Positions 63,686 to 64,000 of a DNA stretch of 64,000 nt are shown piece by piece. Every line of letters starts with the position of its first letter. The stretch's first letter is position 1. The position numbers and the translations under genes are program-made. Under the pieces are notes generated by a model, which was given only the letters and a program-made list of their open reading frames with translations, was not told the DNA's origin and did no database searches. Source of the stretch: Erpobdella octoculata (lineage: Eukaryota > Annelida > Clitellata > Hirudinida > Erpobdellidae). The stretch lies in NCBI GenBank assembly GCA_963978895.1, contig OZ022242.1:21236129-21300128 (forward strand), in the 5' to 3' direction.

Positions 63686-64000
63686 CTTCTTTATTATTTT
63701 CACCCAACTTCAACGAAAAGAAAGGAAAATTTCTGAGCGTTCCCTTTCAATTTCAGCTTATATAACCAACGGACGAAATTCCCTTCCTTTTCGCTTTCAT
63801 TTGCACATGTATTATATACCTATTCGTACACAAGCCAACTATAAATAGTCCACTGTCGTATTTGTTTCTATGGCGCTATATTTTCTGATCTCTAAATCAA
63901 TAATATTTCCTTAATGCAAGAAATAAGAGACGGTGGAAACAATCGATAGACTATAAGTTTGATAACAGTGGCAGGTGAAATCATCGCAGCAAGTGTCGGT
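63686..64000. other. Upstream of NAMPT
   Basis: Likely promoter and 5' UTR. It ends at the window edge. No TATA box or other element can be supported. Confidence 0.35.

Overview
This is nuclear DNA from an invertebrate animal. The genes are split by many short GT-AG introns and encode metazoan proteins, and the spaces between them are AT-rich and packed with DNA transposons, Helitron-like elements, minisatellites and very long microsatellites. The species cannot be fixed from the sequence. A NAMPT gene and a Mox-type homeobox argue against a nematode or fly. No bacterial features are present.

Three genes can be read end to end. PRPF4B (PRP4 spliceosomal kinase) lies on the minus strand at 14864-21860 with 15 coding exons (879 codons). 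ARL13B (ciliary Arf-like GTPase) lies on the plus strand at 49707-52182 with 6 exons (253 codons). NAMPT (NAD salvage) lies on the minus strand at 59625-63685 with 9 exons (464 codons). In all three, every exon junction keeps the reading frame. A Mox-type homeobox gene (minus, 33884-34626) has the expected intron inside the homeobox but carries a 10-base lesion in exon 2. Weaker gene evidence is a superaquaporin-like 3' end at 35-557 and a few orphan exons downstream of PRPF4B (13221-14077). There is one intron-containing tRNA-Arg(UCU) at 39893-39983 and a tRNA-derived SINE at about 22522-22845. The genes look functionally unrelated (splicing, cilia, NAD metabolism, patterning), and I see no operon-like arrangement.

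Most of the remainder is mobile DNA. (i) 'Family A' Helitron-like elements (five copies, about 1.3-1.6 kb) have a TCTATATATATAAAAG start, a CTAG end and internal tandem repeats of about 155 bp. (ii) 'Family B/E' composite Helitron-like elements (five copies, all in one orientation) carry a second, inverted copy of their own hairpin-CTAG terminus inside, with mirrored 18-bp VNTR arrays. (iii) A deleted Helitron still encodes the N-terminal Helitron domain and has a textbook 3' hairpin (40139-about 41030). (iv) Several hAT-type elements are present, two with clear 8-bp target duplications (54585-55765 and 24736-25614). (v) Two Penelope-like fragments each carry a hammerhead-ribozyme-like fold (41567-41615 minus; 48850-48897 plus). 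(vi) There are remains of a CR1/L2-type LINE and of a DUF4371-type hAT transposase. The nesting is clear enough to order some insertions in time.

Layout: 1-560 aquaporin-like; 600-14000 transposons, LINE and hAT relics; 13221-21860 orphan exons and PRPF4B; 22500-33800 SINE, Helitron clusters, long (TAA)n and (CTCA)n; 33884-34626 Mox; 35200-49400 (ACAT)n, (AC)n, Helitrons, tRNA-Arg, hAT and Penelope-like pieces; 49707-52182 ARL13B; 52770-58500 Helitron scrap, hAT, minisatellite; 59625-63685 NAMPT. The most unusual material is the mirrored-terminus composite Helitron family and the paired hammerhead-like motifs.
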